From positions 36,910 to 100,909 of the forward strand of contig CAJWBJ010000001.1 in the NCBI GenBank assembly GCA_913020495.1: 64,000 nt of DNA. Direction: 5' to 3'. The DNA comes from an uncultured Oleiphilus sp. GTDB taxonomy: Bacteria > Pseudomonadota > Gammaproteobacteria > Pseudomonadales > Oleiphilaceae. The position numbers and the translations under genes are program-made. The notes under the pieces are model-generated. The model saw only the letters and a list, made by a program, of their open reading frames with translations, was not told the origin of the DNA and searched no databases. Numbering within the stretch: position 1 is the first letter of the stretch; every line of letters begins with the position of its first letter. Positions 39,327 through 49,337 of this stretch are shown here, in pieces.

Positions 39327-40897
39327 TGTCTCATATTCAAATAGATTCAAGGCCATCCCCCCAAACAGAACAAATACTTCAATTTGATATTGTGATTGTT
39401 GGATCCGGTGCAGGTGGTGGGACTGTAGCAAAGGAGCTATCTGATTTATGTAAGCGAGGTGTCAAAATAGCCTTACTTGAACTTGGCCCTCACCATGTAG
39501 CCGCAGAGAATAACCGCGAAGAATTAGCAATGGCCCAGCGGTATTATTTTAGCGGTGGGGGATTTCAAACCACTACCCAAGACATGACACTTGCTTTCGC
39601 TAAAGGTGTTGGGGGTTCAACAAATGTTTATACTGGCGTTACTTTTAAGTTACCTGAAACGGCTGTCAAGAAGTGGAATGTACCAGGAATTTCATTGGAT
39701 GATCTCGATCCTCGCATGGAAAAATACCTGCAAGAAAATGGCGCTCACTTTGAAGATGAAGCGAATATCAATCAGAACAACCAGCGGTTTAAAGCAGGTT
39801 GTGAGAAACTGGGATGGCATGTTGATCAGTTTGCCATCAACACCCGAAATTGTGCCGGCTTGGGCACATGCAACCTTGGCTGCCCCCGCAGCGCGAAACA
39901 AGGCACTGCCGTGGTACAAATACCCAAAGCAGAACAAAATGGCGTTCAAGTTATCCCTAACTGTCGCGTTGAACGAATTGATGGCAATGATATTCTTGCT
40001 ACAATTACTCCTCAAGAGAATATTAGTGCAATTTCAACAGACCAAACACATCACTCATATCGAATTAAAGCCAAAAAAATTATTCTCTGTGCTGGTGCCG
40101 TCAATACACCCGCAATTTTAATGCGCTCTTTTGGCAAGACATTCAACCCTGTTATTGGACGTTATCTCACCTGTCACCCGGCATTAATTATGGCGGCAGA
40201 ACACCCTGACAAAGTGGATGGCACACAAGGACCGCCAAAAAATTATTACAGTGAGCAGTTTGTAAAATCTGACCGCTTCTTACTTGAATCATGCATGTAC
40301 TTTCCTTTTAGTTTTTCTCGCAATTTAGTGGGGTTTGGCACTCAAGTGGATGAGTTTATTAGCCGTTACCCTTACTTACAAATGACAATAGCCCTAGTAT
40401 TGGACGATGCACATCATGAAAATCGTATAAGTATTAATAAGCAAGGTGAAGCTCAGGTGCACTACAAACTAGATAAAAAGATACAAAGCTCATTTGTCAA
40501 AGCGATTCGCGCTAGCGCAAAACTTATGTTTACAGCAGGCGCAAACAGGCTTCATGCTCCAGGTAGCAAACAGTTCTTTATTCACCAGCACGAAGCAGAT
40601 CAACTCGAACAGCTCATCACAGAAAAATATTTCAAACTAGGACAAGCTTCTATTGCTTCTGCTCATTTAATGGGAGGGTGCAAAATGGGTGAATCACCAA
40701 AACATTCAGTGACCAATAGCTGGGGAAAGGTGCATGGACAAGCAAACCTCTATGTAGCGGATGGCAGTCTATTTCCAAGCTGTTCAGAGGTGAACCCTTA
40801 CCTGACTATTATGGCGCTTGCCGACCGAGTAGCTGAAGGTGTTAGAAATGACTTTTTATCCAAGTTTACCGATCAACGAACAGGTACATTATTATGA
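39326..40897 (+). CDS. GMC-family oxidoreductase (long-chain alcohol/sterol oxidase-like)
   Basis: FDIVIVGSGAGGGTVAKEL, GGSTNVYTGVTF, GAVNTPAILMRS, HLMGGCKMGESP, LYVADGSLFPSCSEVNPYLTIMALADRVAEG. Confidence 0.93.
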   Translation: MSHIQIDSRPSPQTEQILQFDIVIVGSGAGGGTVAKELSDLCKRGVKIALLELGPHHVAAENNREELAMAQRYYFSGGGFQTTTQDMTLAFAKGVGGSTNVYTGVTFKLPETAVKKWNVPGISLDDLDPRMEKYLQENGAHFEDEANINQNNQRFKAGCEKLGWHVDQFAINTRNCAGLGTCNLGCPRSAKQGTAVVQIPKAEQNGVQVIPNCRVERIDGNDILATITPQENISAISTDQTHHSYRIKAKKIILCAGAVNTPAILMRSFGKTFNPVIGRYLTCHPALIMAAEHPDKVDGTQGPPKNYYSEQFVKSDRFLLESCMYFPFSFSRNLVGFGTQVDEFISRYPYLQMTIALVLDDAHHENRISINKQGEAQVHYKLDKKIQSSFVKAIRASAKLMFTAGANRLHAPGSKQFFIHQHEADQLEQLITEKYFKLGQASIASAHLMGGCKMGESPKHSVTNSWGKVHGQANLYVADGSLFPSCSEVNPYLTIMALADRVAEGVRNDFLSKFTDQRTGTLL

Positions 40898-41868
40898 TCA
40901 CTCACCTTGCACACTTTGAGTTTTCACAAGAGAAATACTGGGGCATCATTGAAGGCGAAGTCATTCATTTATTAACTGAGCAATACCCAACAACGAAGGC
41001 GCTGTTGCAAAATAAAGCATCTATCCTCAATACGGTAAAAAATGACCTTAACAAGCTTAAGAAAATAAAACGGTCCGATGTAAAACTACTTAGCCCTGTT
41101 GTTGGCAATCAACGTGTCATTTGCCAAGGTGCTAATTACCGCCAGCACATGATTGAGTCAGGCATGAATCCTGATGCAAAATCCTACAATATGTTCTTTA
41201 ACAAATCATCAGCATCTATATGCTCTTCTCAAAGTGACATTATCAAGCCCAAACACGTTGATTTATTAGACTATGAAATAGAGCTTGGTCTAGTCATCGG
41301 AAAAAATATCACCCAGAAAACAGTAGTAACAGACGGTAATCTGAGTGACTACATTGCTGCCATGGTCATCACCAACGACGTCTCTGCTCGTGATGTACAA
41401 ATTCCTGAGACACAATTTTTTAAGGGAAAAAGCTATCGAACATTTTGCCCTGTTGGGCCTTATTTATGCCTGCTAGATCAAGATAGCATTCATTATTTAA
41501 AACAACTAGAACTTGAACTCAAAGTAAACGGTGAAACACGTCAGTTAGACAATACTAAAAATCTGGTATTCAAGCCGGCTGAAACACTCACAGAACTTTC
41601 AGATTTTTCAGATTTAGACATCGGTGACTTAATATTAACCGGCACACCTAGTGGCTGTGCGTTGAGGATTCCTTCACCGGCCATCGTGAAATTATTTTCT
41701 TTGTTGCCCGAACCTTTTCGCTGGAAAATGTTCAAACGAATTCAAGGTAAGCGACCGCAATATTTGCAAGCAGGTGATTATATCGAAGCAAGTATTCAAA
41801 GTAGTGATAAAGCTATCTTCCTTGGCCACCAACAGAATAAGGTCACGAATGAATCACAGCTTATTTAA
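40894..41868 (+). CDS. Fumarylacetoacetate hydrolase family protein
   Basis: VICQGANYRQHMIE, LDYEIELGLVIGKNI, ITNDVSARDVQ, KSYRTFCPVGPYL, GDLILTGTPSG. Confidence 0.94.
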   Translation: MITHLAHFEFSQEKYWGIIEGEVIHLLTEQYPTTKALLQNKASILNTVKNDLNKLKKIKRSDVKLLSPVVGNQRVICQGANYRQHMIESGMNPDAKSYNMFFNKSSASICSSQSDIIKPKHVDLLDYEIELGLVIGKNITQKTVVTDGNLSDYIAAMVITNDVSARDVQIPETQFFKGKSYRTFCPVGPYLCLLDQDSIHYLKQLELELKVNGETRQLDNTKNLVFKPAETLTELSDFSDLDIGDLILTGTPSGCALRIPSPAIVKLFSLLPEPFRWKMFKRIQGKRPQYLQAGDYIEASIQSSDKAIFLGHQQNKVTNESQLI

Positions 41869-41953
41869 TAGTTTATTTATACTTTGATAAAACTTTGTTC
41901 TTACCGCTAACTTTATAAATAATAATCAATTTTTACTTAACAGGTCACGCAGC

Positions 41954-42856
41954 ATGCCCCAAGAGAAAACAATAAAAAAGAAAGTTATCATTCCCCTTCC
42001 CAGTTATGATTTTGACCCAACTGAAGTAGCTGTGCCCTGGAAAATCTTACGAGACAATAGTTTTGACGTGCTATTTGCTACGCCAGATGGCAAAGCCGCA
42101 CAAGGTGACATAATGATGTTAACAGGTGAAGGGCTTGATCCTTGGGGTTGGATACCTTTACTCAAAAAAATTCGGTTCATCGGATTAATGCTTCGGGCAG
42201 ACAAACATGCACGGGCAGCCTATCAGGCAATGCAGCTAGATAGTAACTTTCAAAAGCCATGCATGTATTCAGAGCTGAAAGTTGAAGATTATGAGGGTTT
42301 GCTGCTACCCGGGGGGCATGCCCCTAGAATGAAGCCTTACCTTGAAGATAAAGGCTTACAAACCTTTGTGGCTGATTTTTTTGAATCAAAGAACCAAAAC
42401 AATCAACATAAACCAATCGCTGCGGTGTGTCATGGCGTGGTACTAGCTGCACGGTCAATATCAAATTCCACGGGTAAGTCCGTTTTATTTGGTAAAAAAA
42501 CCACTGCACTCACATGGAAATTGGAAAACTCCGCTTGGATGCTCACTAAATACTTCGCACGTTTTTGGGACCCTGACTACTACCGAACCTATAAGGAAAA
42601 ATCGAGTGATCCAAAAGCATTTTGGAGTGTAGAGCATGAAATTAAACGCGCTTTGAATAATGACACTGACTTTTTGGATGTCCCAAAAAGTTCACCTAGT
42701 TACGTAATCAAAACATCAGGTATAGTTAGAGATAGCCTGAATAACTCAAAAGCCGCATGGGTTGTACAAGATGGTAACTACCTTTCTGCTCGCTGGCCTG
42801 GTGACGCCCACACACTTGCAATGAAATTTGTTTCGATTTTAAATTCATCAGCTTAG
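41954..42856 (+). CDS. DJ-1/PfpI family (type 1 glutamine amidotransferase-like) protein
   Basis: VIIPLPSYDFDPTEVAVPW, YEGLLLPGGHAP, PIAAVCHGVVLAAR. Confidence 0.9.
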   Translation: MPQEKTIKKKVIIPLPSYDFDPTEVAVPWKILRDNSFDVLFATPDGKAAQGDIMMLTGEGLDPWGWIPLLKKIRFIGLMLRADKHARAAYQAMQLDSNFQKPCMYSELKVEDYEGLLLPGGHAPRMKPYLEDKGLQTFVADFFESKNQNNQHKPIAAVCHGVVLAARSISNSTGKSVLFGKKTTALTWKLENSAWMLTKYFARFWDPDYYRTYKEKSSDPKAFWSVEHEIKRALNNDTDFLDVPKSSPSYVIKTSGIVRDSLNNSKAAWVVQDGNYLSARWPGDAHTLAMKFVSILNSSA

Positions 42857-42911
42857 GTTCACCAGACAAAACATGCTCATTAGCCATATAACTTAGGCAA
42901 AATATAACAGA

Positions 42912-44237
42912 TTATATTTTTGCCTTTCCCCATTTATCTTTACGCCAGTAATTAATATATACAGCCCCTTGTCCTAGGCGTGAAAACATGAAAACAGACC
43001 AAATGAGTAAGAACGATGGCTGAAAGAAAAATACCAGAACACACCCTAAAGGGAAAAAAACGAGCCATTGAAAAAACAGACTGGTTTTTAATACAATCGT
43101 TACATCGCCACTCCCTAGCAATGAGTTCATCATAATCACACTCATAACATCAATAAATATTAAAGCTCCTGTCATTTGTAAAGCCCTTAGGGCCATATCA
43201 ATCGTTTCAGTATCTGTCGTAAAGACAGTCAATATAGGCGCTGCAAAAAATGAAATCAGCGCGCCGATGATTAAAGTAGTCACCCCGCCTACTTTAGCCA
43301 CATCATAAGCCCACTGCTTTGCGGATAACATATCCTTTTCACCCAGACTTGTACCAACCAATGTGGCGGCAGCCATCCCAAAACCAAAACCAGGTAAGAT
43401 GCATAACATTAGTATGTTGATCAAGATATTCAGCGCCGCTAGTTCGGCAACACCCAATCGTCCTACCATCCAAAACAAACTGGTAACGCCCACGGCAATC
43501 ATTAACTGCTGTGCACCAGCAGGAATGGTTAACTTAAAGACTGTCGTAAGGTCAGACACTTTTAAACGAAATTTAAAAATATTCAAATGATTCAGCTTAA
43601 ACAGGCCAACTGAAATATAAATCACCGTACCAAAGACAGTTGCAATGGCACTGGCTAATGCTGCGCCATCGGTGCCCATCGCTGGAAAACCAAAATGTCC
43701 ATAAATGAATAGGTAGTTCAAAATCACATTAATAACATGGATCGCAATCAACGACATCATGTAATACTTAGGTTGGCTTATCCCGTTGAAATAGCCTCTA
43801 AAGGCATAATTCAAGCCCATGAAAACCATCGCTAATAGTCGAATTCTCCAATAAGGGACAGCAAGCTCTGCAATGCCTGCATCTGAATTCAAGTAGGAAA
43901 ATAATACTGGAACATAGGGATAAATAAGTGCTGTCAGTAATGAGCCTAAAAGAACAGCAATCACCATACCGGATGAAAGAGAGATCCCCGCTAACTCAAT
44001 TCTCCCTTCTCCTACTCGACGGGCAGCTACGGCCTGTACACCACTAGACAAGCCCAAAACCATTGATTGAGACATAAATACAGCGAAACTCCCGACACCT
44101 ACTGCAGCTAGCGCTGTTGCACCAAGCTGACCAACCATAGCGGTATCCACCAGATTAAGTAAGTTCTGGGAGACCATGCCACCAATGATAGGTAGAGAGA
44201 GTAAAAATATTTTTTTTAATTTACTGATCGTTATCAT
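42912..44237 (-). CDS. MATE family efflux transporter
   Basis: 12-TM, LPIIGGMVSQNLLNLVDTAMVGQLGATALAAVGVG; AALASAIATVFGT. Confidence 0.94.
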   Translation of the reverse strand: MITISKLKKIFLLSLPIIGGMVSQNLLNLVDTAMVGQLGATALAAVGVGSFAVFMSQSMVLGLSSGVQAVAARRVGEGRIELAGISLSSGMVIAVLLGSLLTALIYPYVPVLFSYLNSDAGIAELAVPYWRIRLLAMVFMGLNYAFRGYFNGISQPKYYMMSLIAIHVINVILNYLFIYGHFGFPAMGTDGAALASAIATVFGTVIYISVGLFKLNHLNIFKFRLKVSDLTTVFKLTIPAGAQQLMIAVGVTSLFWMVGRLGVAELAALNILINILMLCILPGFGFGMAAATLVGTSLGEKDMLSAKQWAYDVAKVGGVTTLIIGALISFFAAPILTVFTTDTETIDMALRALQMTGALIFIDVMSVIMMNSLLGSGDVTIVLKTSLFFQWLVFFPLGCVLVFFFQPSFLLIWSVFMFSRLGQGAVYINYWRKDKWGKAKI

Positions 44238-44862
44238 TATTTTTTCTTATATTTTTATTTGATTCAGACTCTTCTTTCCAGGCGTCGACACTGAGTTCAT
44301 GCGCTGGCATTTTTATTTCGAGAATACTGTTCTTATCTACTATTATTTTTTCTTCAATCAAGCCATTTAAATAAAGGATATAAGCCGTTAAGGCATAGGC
44401 CTGATCATTGTTTAAACTTTTTGGTGCATAATGCGGCATTGCTCGTCGTATATAATCGAAAATTGTCGTGGCATAAGGCCATAGCTCACCGACGGAAATC
44501 AGAAGTACTGGGTACTTTTTAATTCTCAATATTCTTAGCGGATCAGAAAAACTTATCCAGCCATTGGTGCCAGCTAATCTTGCTGCTGGCCCTTCAATGC
44601 CATTTTCGCCATGACACATCTGACATTGATTGTTATATAGTTTTCTACCTTGTGCCACACTTCCTTGACCTTTGGGAAGGTGTTTTCCGTCAGGGGTAAT
44701 AGTGATCGCATATTTATTAATTTCAGACTGACTTAAAGCCTGTCCTAGATTTATTTTTAGAGCTGAAGTAGTTTCACCTGCACAAGCATTAATTGAAATA
44801 ATGCTTAAAAACAGAAAAATACTCACAACATAAAGTTGACGGATTAAGTTAGACATAAACAT
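44221..44862 (-). CDS. Secreted cytochrome c (sulfite dehydrogenase / SoxD-like subunit)
   Basis: Signal peptide; single haem motif CQMCH; GIEGPAARLAGTNGW; axial Met candidate AMPHYAPKSL. Confidence 0.85.
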   Translation of the reverse strand: MFMSNLIRQLYVVSIFLFLSIISINACAGETTSALKINLGQALSQSEINKYAITITPDGKHLPKGQGSVAQGRKLYNNQCQMCHGENGIEGPAARLAGTNGWISFSDPLRILRIKKYPVLLISVGELWPYATTIFDYIRRAMPHYAPKSLNNDQAYALTAYILYLNGLIEEKIIVDKNSILEIKMPAHELSVDAWKEESESNKNIRKNNDNDQ

Positions 44863-46150
44863 TTTTCACCTTCCCATCCCGGTCAATATGCCACGCCTGT
44901 ATAGCGTTATAATGATTAAAAGAATAGCTTGCGTACTTTTCACGCCATTTGTCACGTGTTGGCTGAACATTTCCCTGCTCGTCTGTTGCTCTACTCAGAA
45001 TAGTGCTTTCATGACCTTGCCACTGCCAAGGAATATGGAATCGTGTGAGCGATTTAGACAGCACAGGACTATCCAAATGTGCTTTGGCCCAAGTTAAGCC
45101 GCCATCCGCAGACACTTCAACATACTTAATTTTTCCATGACCAGACCATGCCAAACCTGAAATTTCATAAAAACCTTTTTTATCAGGTAACTGCTGCTTC
45201 CCTGATGGATGCGTAATCACAGACTTCACGCCCATGTGAAATGAAAATCGCTCTATCCTGCCATCTTCCAAAATATCACTATAAAGCCCAGATTCATCTT
45301 TAGTAAAAGCCGGTTTATCGGTCACTTCAAGACGATGCACCCATTTCACACTCGCATTACCCTCCCAGCCTGGCAGAAATAAACGCATGGGGTAACCTTG
45401 TTCGGGACGCAGCCGCTCTCCATTTTGATACATTGCAATAATCGCATCATCAAGTAATTTGGATAGGGGAATACTACGTGCATGTGAACCACCATCGGCC
45501 CCTTCTACGATCACCCATTTTGCGTTGGGCTTAAGGCCAGCTTCTTGAAGCAAGTACTTTAGAGGAATACCCGCCCATTCAGAGCCGGATATCTGGCCAA
45601 ATAATTCCTGACAGTTTTGATCCAAAGCATTAAAAGAAACGGCATTGGGTGCCGTATTACCTGCACATTCCAAGAAATTAATATTTGACACGATTGGGTA
45701 ACGCATCAAACTTTCAATATCAAATTTTAGTGGTTTATCAACAAGGCCATGGATCATCAGCTGATGTTTTTCAGGGGAAATGTCAGGAATACCGTTATGA
45801 CTAACACTAAAATGAAGTCCACTTGGCGTGATAATGCCTCTTTGATTTGCAATCGGTGTATGCCAAATCGAAAAAATTGAAGTTTCAGGGGTATTTTTCT
45901 CTAAATAACGCTTAATATGTTTTTCATGACCTGACGGCTGCCCATATTCACTGGCACCATACCCAGGTACCTTCATCCATTGAGGCAATTCGCTTCCAAT
46001 GTTATCTGGCATAGATCTTGGTTTTTCTAATGTAGCCTGTGATAGTGCTGCAAGCGGATAAGTACTCGATAGCGCTAAGCCACTTAATATAAATGAGCGT
46101 CGATCCAGCAAGCCCCCTGCCGCAACAGATTTAAGAGTTTTGTTCTTCAT
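44849..46150 (-). CDS. SoxC-like molybdopterin sulfite dehydrogenase / oxidase
   Basis: Tat-like DRRSFILSG; NINFLECAGNTAPNA (molybdenum Cys); GADGGSHARSIPL; RLFLPGWEGNASVKWVHRLEV. Confidence 0.92.
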   Translation of the reverse strand: MKNKTLKSVAAGGLLDRRSFILSGLALSSTYPLAALSQATLEKPRSMPDNIGSELPQWMKVPGYGASEYGQPSGHEKHIKRYLEKNTPETSIFSIWHTPIANQRGIITPSGLHFSVSHNGIPDISPEKHQLMIHGLVDKPLKFDIESLMRYPIVSNINFLECAGNTAPNAVSFNALDQNCQELFGQISGSEWAGIPLKYLLQEAGLKPNAKWVIVEGADGGSHARSIPLSKLLDDAIIAMYQNGERLRPEQGYPMRLFLPGWEGNASVKWVHRLEVTDKPAFTKDESGLYSDILEDGRIERFSFHMGVKSVITHPSGKQQLPDKKGFYEISGLAWSGHGKIKYVEVSADGGLTWAKAHLDSPVLSKSLTRFHIPWQWQGHESTILSRATDEQGNVQPTRDKWREKYASYSFNHYNAIQAWHIDRDGKVKNVYV

Positions 46151-46222
46151 CGCTTATATATCCTCAGAAAATAAAACTAAATGCTTAAATGCACCCTTAT
46201 GCACACTTACTATTCAAAAAAC

Positions 46223-46564
46223 TCAGCAGCAGCCAAGCTTTAAACACGATCGAATCGTTTCAACAATTTGCTCAGACTTTTTCAAAGCACCTTCACCGTC
46301 AACACTATAAATGACATGACGACCTTCTTTTTTCATTTTAAGAATGCCGGCCTTTTCCATCAGAGCCAAATGGCGAGAAATAACCGAACGATCTTGAGGC
46401 ATTTTTTCAGACAAGTCTTTTACATCAGACGAGCCACTGACAATCAAGTGTTTTAATATCTCAATTCGAGCAGGCTCAGCAAGCGCTTTGACAAAGTCAT
46501 TATCAATTTGGTTTAGTGTTTTTTCAATATGGTCATCATCAGTCATGCGTGCATAATTGCGCAC
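46223..46564 (-). CDS. ArsR-family transcriptional regulator with Cys-rich C-terminus
   Basis: Winged HTH: LAEPARIEILKHL...DRSVISRHLALMEKAGILKMKKEGRHVIY; ends SCLKLGCC; ATG start possibly at 46546. Confidence 0.9.
   Translation of the reverse strand: MRNYARMTDDDHIEKTLNQIDNDFVKALAEPARIEILKHLIVSGSSDVKDLSEKMPQDRSVISRHLALMEKAGILKMKKEGRHVIYSVDGEGALKKSEQIVETIRSCLKLGCC
46549..46564. promoter_or_regulatory. Imperfect palindrome at the arsR-like start, candidate operator
   Basis: GTGCATAATTGCGCAC (12/16 symmetric) next to or overlapping the regulator start. Confidence 0.3.
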
Positions 46565-46710
46565 ATATACATAAAAGTCAAATCCTATTTCAAATTCCCG
46601 TTAATATTAGATACAGTAGGCCGAAATCGAACCCTGTACGACTAGTATTTTTTTACTAATCAACTTTGTATAGGGCCACACTTTTGTAATAGCGAACATT
46701 GAGAATTAGC

Positions 46711-47772
46711 ATGAGCCGTTTTTGGAGCGATATCGTTCACACCTTAACTCCGTATGTACCTGGAGAGCAGCCTAAGGTATCGAACTTAATTAAATTGAAT
46801 ACGAATGAAAACCCCTTCGGCCCTTCGCCTAAAGTGTTAACGGCACTGAAAACCGAAGCGAGCGACTTACTACGCCTATACCCTGACCCGAATGCCAGTG
46901 ACCTAAAAAAGGCCATTGCTCGCTATTACGATATAAATGAAAATAACGTTTTTGTTGGAAATGGTTCCGATGAGGTACTGGCACATACCTTTGCGGGATT
47001 ACTCAAACAAGACAAAGCACTTCTTTTTCCAGATATCAGCTACAGTTTTTATCCTGTTTATTGTGGTTTATATGAAATAGAGCCTGAACTAGTTCCTTTA
47101 AATGGCCAGTTCGAAATAAACCTTGATGATTATCATACTGATAATGGCGGTATTATTTTCCCCAACCCCAATGCTCCGACAGGCCAAGTGCTACCATTAT
47201 CCAAGATAGAAAACTTACTCAACAGAAATACAAACTCTGTTGTGGTGGTCGATGAAGCGTATATTGATTTTGGTGGTGAAAGTGCTATTTCATTAGTCGA
47301 AAAATTCCCTAATTTACTGGTCATTCAGACCTTTTCCAAGTCACGCTCTTTAGCGGGCTTACGCGTAGGGTTTGCCGTTGGCCACCCTGATTTAATTGAT
47401 GGTTTAGAACGCATTAAAAATAGTTTTAACTCTTATCCCTTAGACCGCTTTGCAATTCATGGTGCCGTCGCAGCATTGGAAGACCAGACTTATTTTGAAC
47501 AATGCTGTAATACCATCATTCAAACCCGTAACAAAGTTAGCAAGCAATTAACGGAACTGGATTTTGAAGTACTTCCCTCGGCTGCAAATTTTATTTTTGC
47601 CAAGCACGCTAGTAAAAATGCTAATGACATTGCGGCTCAGCTACGAGAGAAATCAATTATCGTACGCCATTTTAAACAAGCACGTATTGAGGATTTTTTA
47701 CGGATAACAATTGGAACAGAAAGAGAGTGCCAAGCATTGGTCGATGCCTTACAAGACATTCTGAAAGACTAA
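46711..47772 (+). CDS. hisC: Histidinol-phosphate aminotransferase
   Basis: [79 protein letters not shown]. Confidence 0.93.
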   Translation: MSRFWSDIVHTLTPYVPGEQPKVSNLIKLNTNENPFGPSPKVLTALKTEASDLLRLYPDPNASDLKKAIARYYDINENNVFVGNGSDEVLAHTFAGLLKQDKALLFPDISYSFYPVYCGLYEIEPELVPLNGQFEINLDDYHTDNGGIIFPNPNAPTGQVLPLSKIENLLNRNTNSVVVVDEAYIDFGGESAISLVEKFPNLLVIQTFSKSRSLAGLRVGFAVGHPDLIDGLERIKNSFNSYPLDRFAIHGAVAALEDQTYFEQCCNTIIQTRNKVSKQLTELDFEVLPSAANFIFAKHASKNANDIAAQLREKSIIVRHFKQARIEDFLRITIGTERECQALVDALQDILKD

Positions 47773-47792
47773 AAGAAAGCGGCATTCTAAAT

Positions 47793-47915
47793 ACGACTCT
47801 ACTTTGTCATTCCGGCGCGTTTTTCAGCCGGAACCCATTATTTTAGTACCGAAATAGCCATAAATGAACTGGATTCCGGCTAAAAAGACTACCGGAATGA
47901 CAGGGCTTGAGTCGT
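47793..47915. repeat. Foldback MITE-like palindromic element
   Basis: Outer arms ACGACTC/GAGTCGT, TIR TGTCATTCCGG/CCGGAATGACA (47805..47902), inner arms TTTTTCAGCCGGAA/TTCCGGCTAAAAA. Confidence 0.75.
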
Positions 47916-47985
47916 GAAAAAGACTCCATTTTGTGCCCTCCCTGAAACGCTGTATTTTTGCACTTCAGGGTGAACACTAATTAAC

Positions 47986-49089
47986 TTATAAAAGTTCTTC
48001 TAAGGCTGCAATCACCTTATCACCAAACTCCGTGGTACTCAGTAACTCAATATTTGCACCCGCAGCAGATAAATCACTCGTAGAATAACCCGCTTCAAAG
48101 ACACTCTGCATTGCCGTCCAAACCGCTTTTGCTTCTGCGTCCATATTGAAACTCATATCGAGCATCAAGGCGACAGAACCAATCATTGAGTATGGGTTAG
48201 CAATATTTTTACCCGCGATGTCTGGAGCTGAACCATGAGACGGCTCATAATAAGCTTTTTCTGGCCCCATGCACGCTGAAGGCATTAAGCCTAAAGACCC
48301 TAAAAGACCACCACCTTGGTCACTTAAGATGTCACCAAACATGTTTTCCATCACCATCACGTCAAACTGACCGGGGTTCAAACATAAATAAGTTGCAGCG
48401 GCATCCACCAACATATGAATAACGGTTACTTCTGGATAATCTTTTGCCACTTCATCCAATACTTCATTCCATAAAACGGAAGAAACCAATACGTTACTTT
48501 TATGGATATTATGAAGTACTTTTTTGCGTTTCATTGACTCTTTAAAAGCCACGGTAACGATTTGACGAATCTGGTCTTCATCATACTCCAATGTTTCTTT
48601 CACATAACGCTTGCCATCCTCTGTTACGCCGCGCTCTTTTCCACCAAAATACAAACCGCCAATCAATTCTCTGATAAGAAGTATGTCGATGCCTTCACCA
48701 ACAATTTCTGCTTTCAAAGGCGAAAAGTGAGCCATGCCTTTCGGTAACGAAATAGGACGAAAGTTAGCATAGGTATTTAGATGACGACGCAAAGGTAATA
48801 ATGCACCGCGCTCTGGACGTTCTTCAACAGGAATCTTTTCTGATTCTTCATGGCTCAAACCAATCGGGCCTTTTAAAACGGCGTCTGCTGAAGTACAAAT
48901 TGCTTTAGTTTCTTCTGGAAATGATTTACCAGTTGAAAAGAAAGCGCACGCACCAAATTCGGCGTCAACACAATCAAATTTTACATCTCTTTTCTGTTCA
49001 ATCAGTTTTAGTACACGCAGTGCTTGTTCTGTTATTTCGGGGCCAATGCCGTCACCGGCTAAAATGGCAATTTTATAGGTTTGAGTCAT
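47986..49089 (-). CDS. leuB: 3-isopropylmalate dehydrogenase
   Basis: IAILAGDGIGPEIT, DILLIRELIGGLYFG, VMENMFGDILSDQGGGLLGSLGLMPSA, YEPSHGSAPDIAGKNIANP. Confidence 0.93.
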   Translation of the reverse strand: MTQTYKIAILAGDGIGPEITEQALRVLKLIEQKRDVKFDCVDAEFGACAFFSTGKSFPEETKAICTSADAVLKGPIGLSHEESEKIPVEERPERGALLPLRRHLNTYANFRPISLPKGMAHFSPLKAEIVGEGIDILLIRELIGGLYFGGKERGVTEDGKRYVKETLEYDEDQIRQIVTVAFKESMKRKKVLHNIHKSNVLVSSVLWNEVLDEVAKDYPEVTVIHMLVDAAATYLCLNPGQFDVMVMENMFGDILSDQGGGLLGSLGLMPSACMGPEKAYYEPSHGSAPDIAGKNIANPYSMIGSVALMLDMSFNMDAEAKAVWTAMQSVFEAGYSTSDLSAAGANIELLSTTEFGDKVIAALEELL

Positions 49090-49240
49090 TTTATTTTCCT
49101 AATAATTTTATGCGCAGGTATTGTAATGATTGCGCCCCCTGTCTGGCAACTTCAGGGCTCGAATTCAACCAAAAACCCATAGAGGAAATTATTAGGTTGA
49201 CGGATGCGTCACCTTTCGGTAATTTTCGTCATCCCATAGT

Positions 49241-49277
49241 GTATAAACAGCGATAAATCCTCGCTGTTTTGTTTATA
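49241..49277. repeat. Extended palindrome upstream of enoyl-CoA hydratase gene
   Basis: GTATAAACAGCG...CGCTGTTTTGTTTATAC: inner CAGCG/CGCTG and outer GTATAAAC/GTTTATAC. Confidence 0.45.
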
Positions 49278-49337
49278 CTCCTTGTAGCACAAAATACACT
49301 ACTAAAATTTTATTAGAAATATTGAGGCCGATTGGCA

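Noticed and set aside
39591-40121. 176-aa plus-strand ORF inside the GMC oxidoreductase gene
   Set aside because: Out-of-frame shadow of a well-supported GMC gene; composition is not protein-like.
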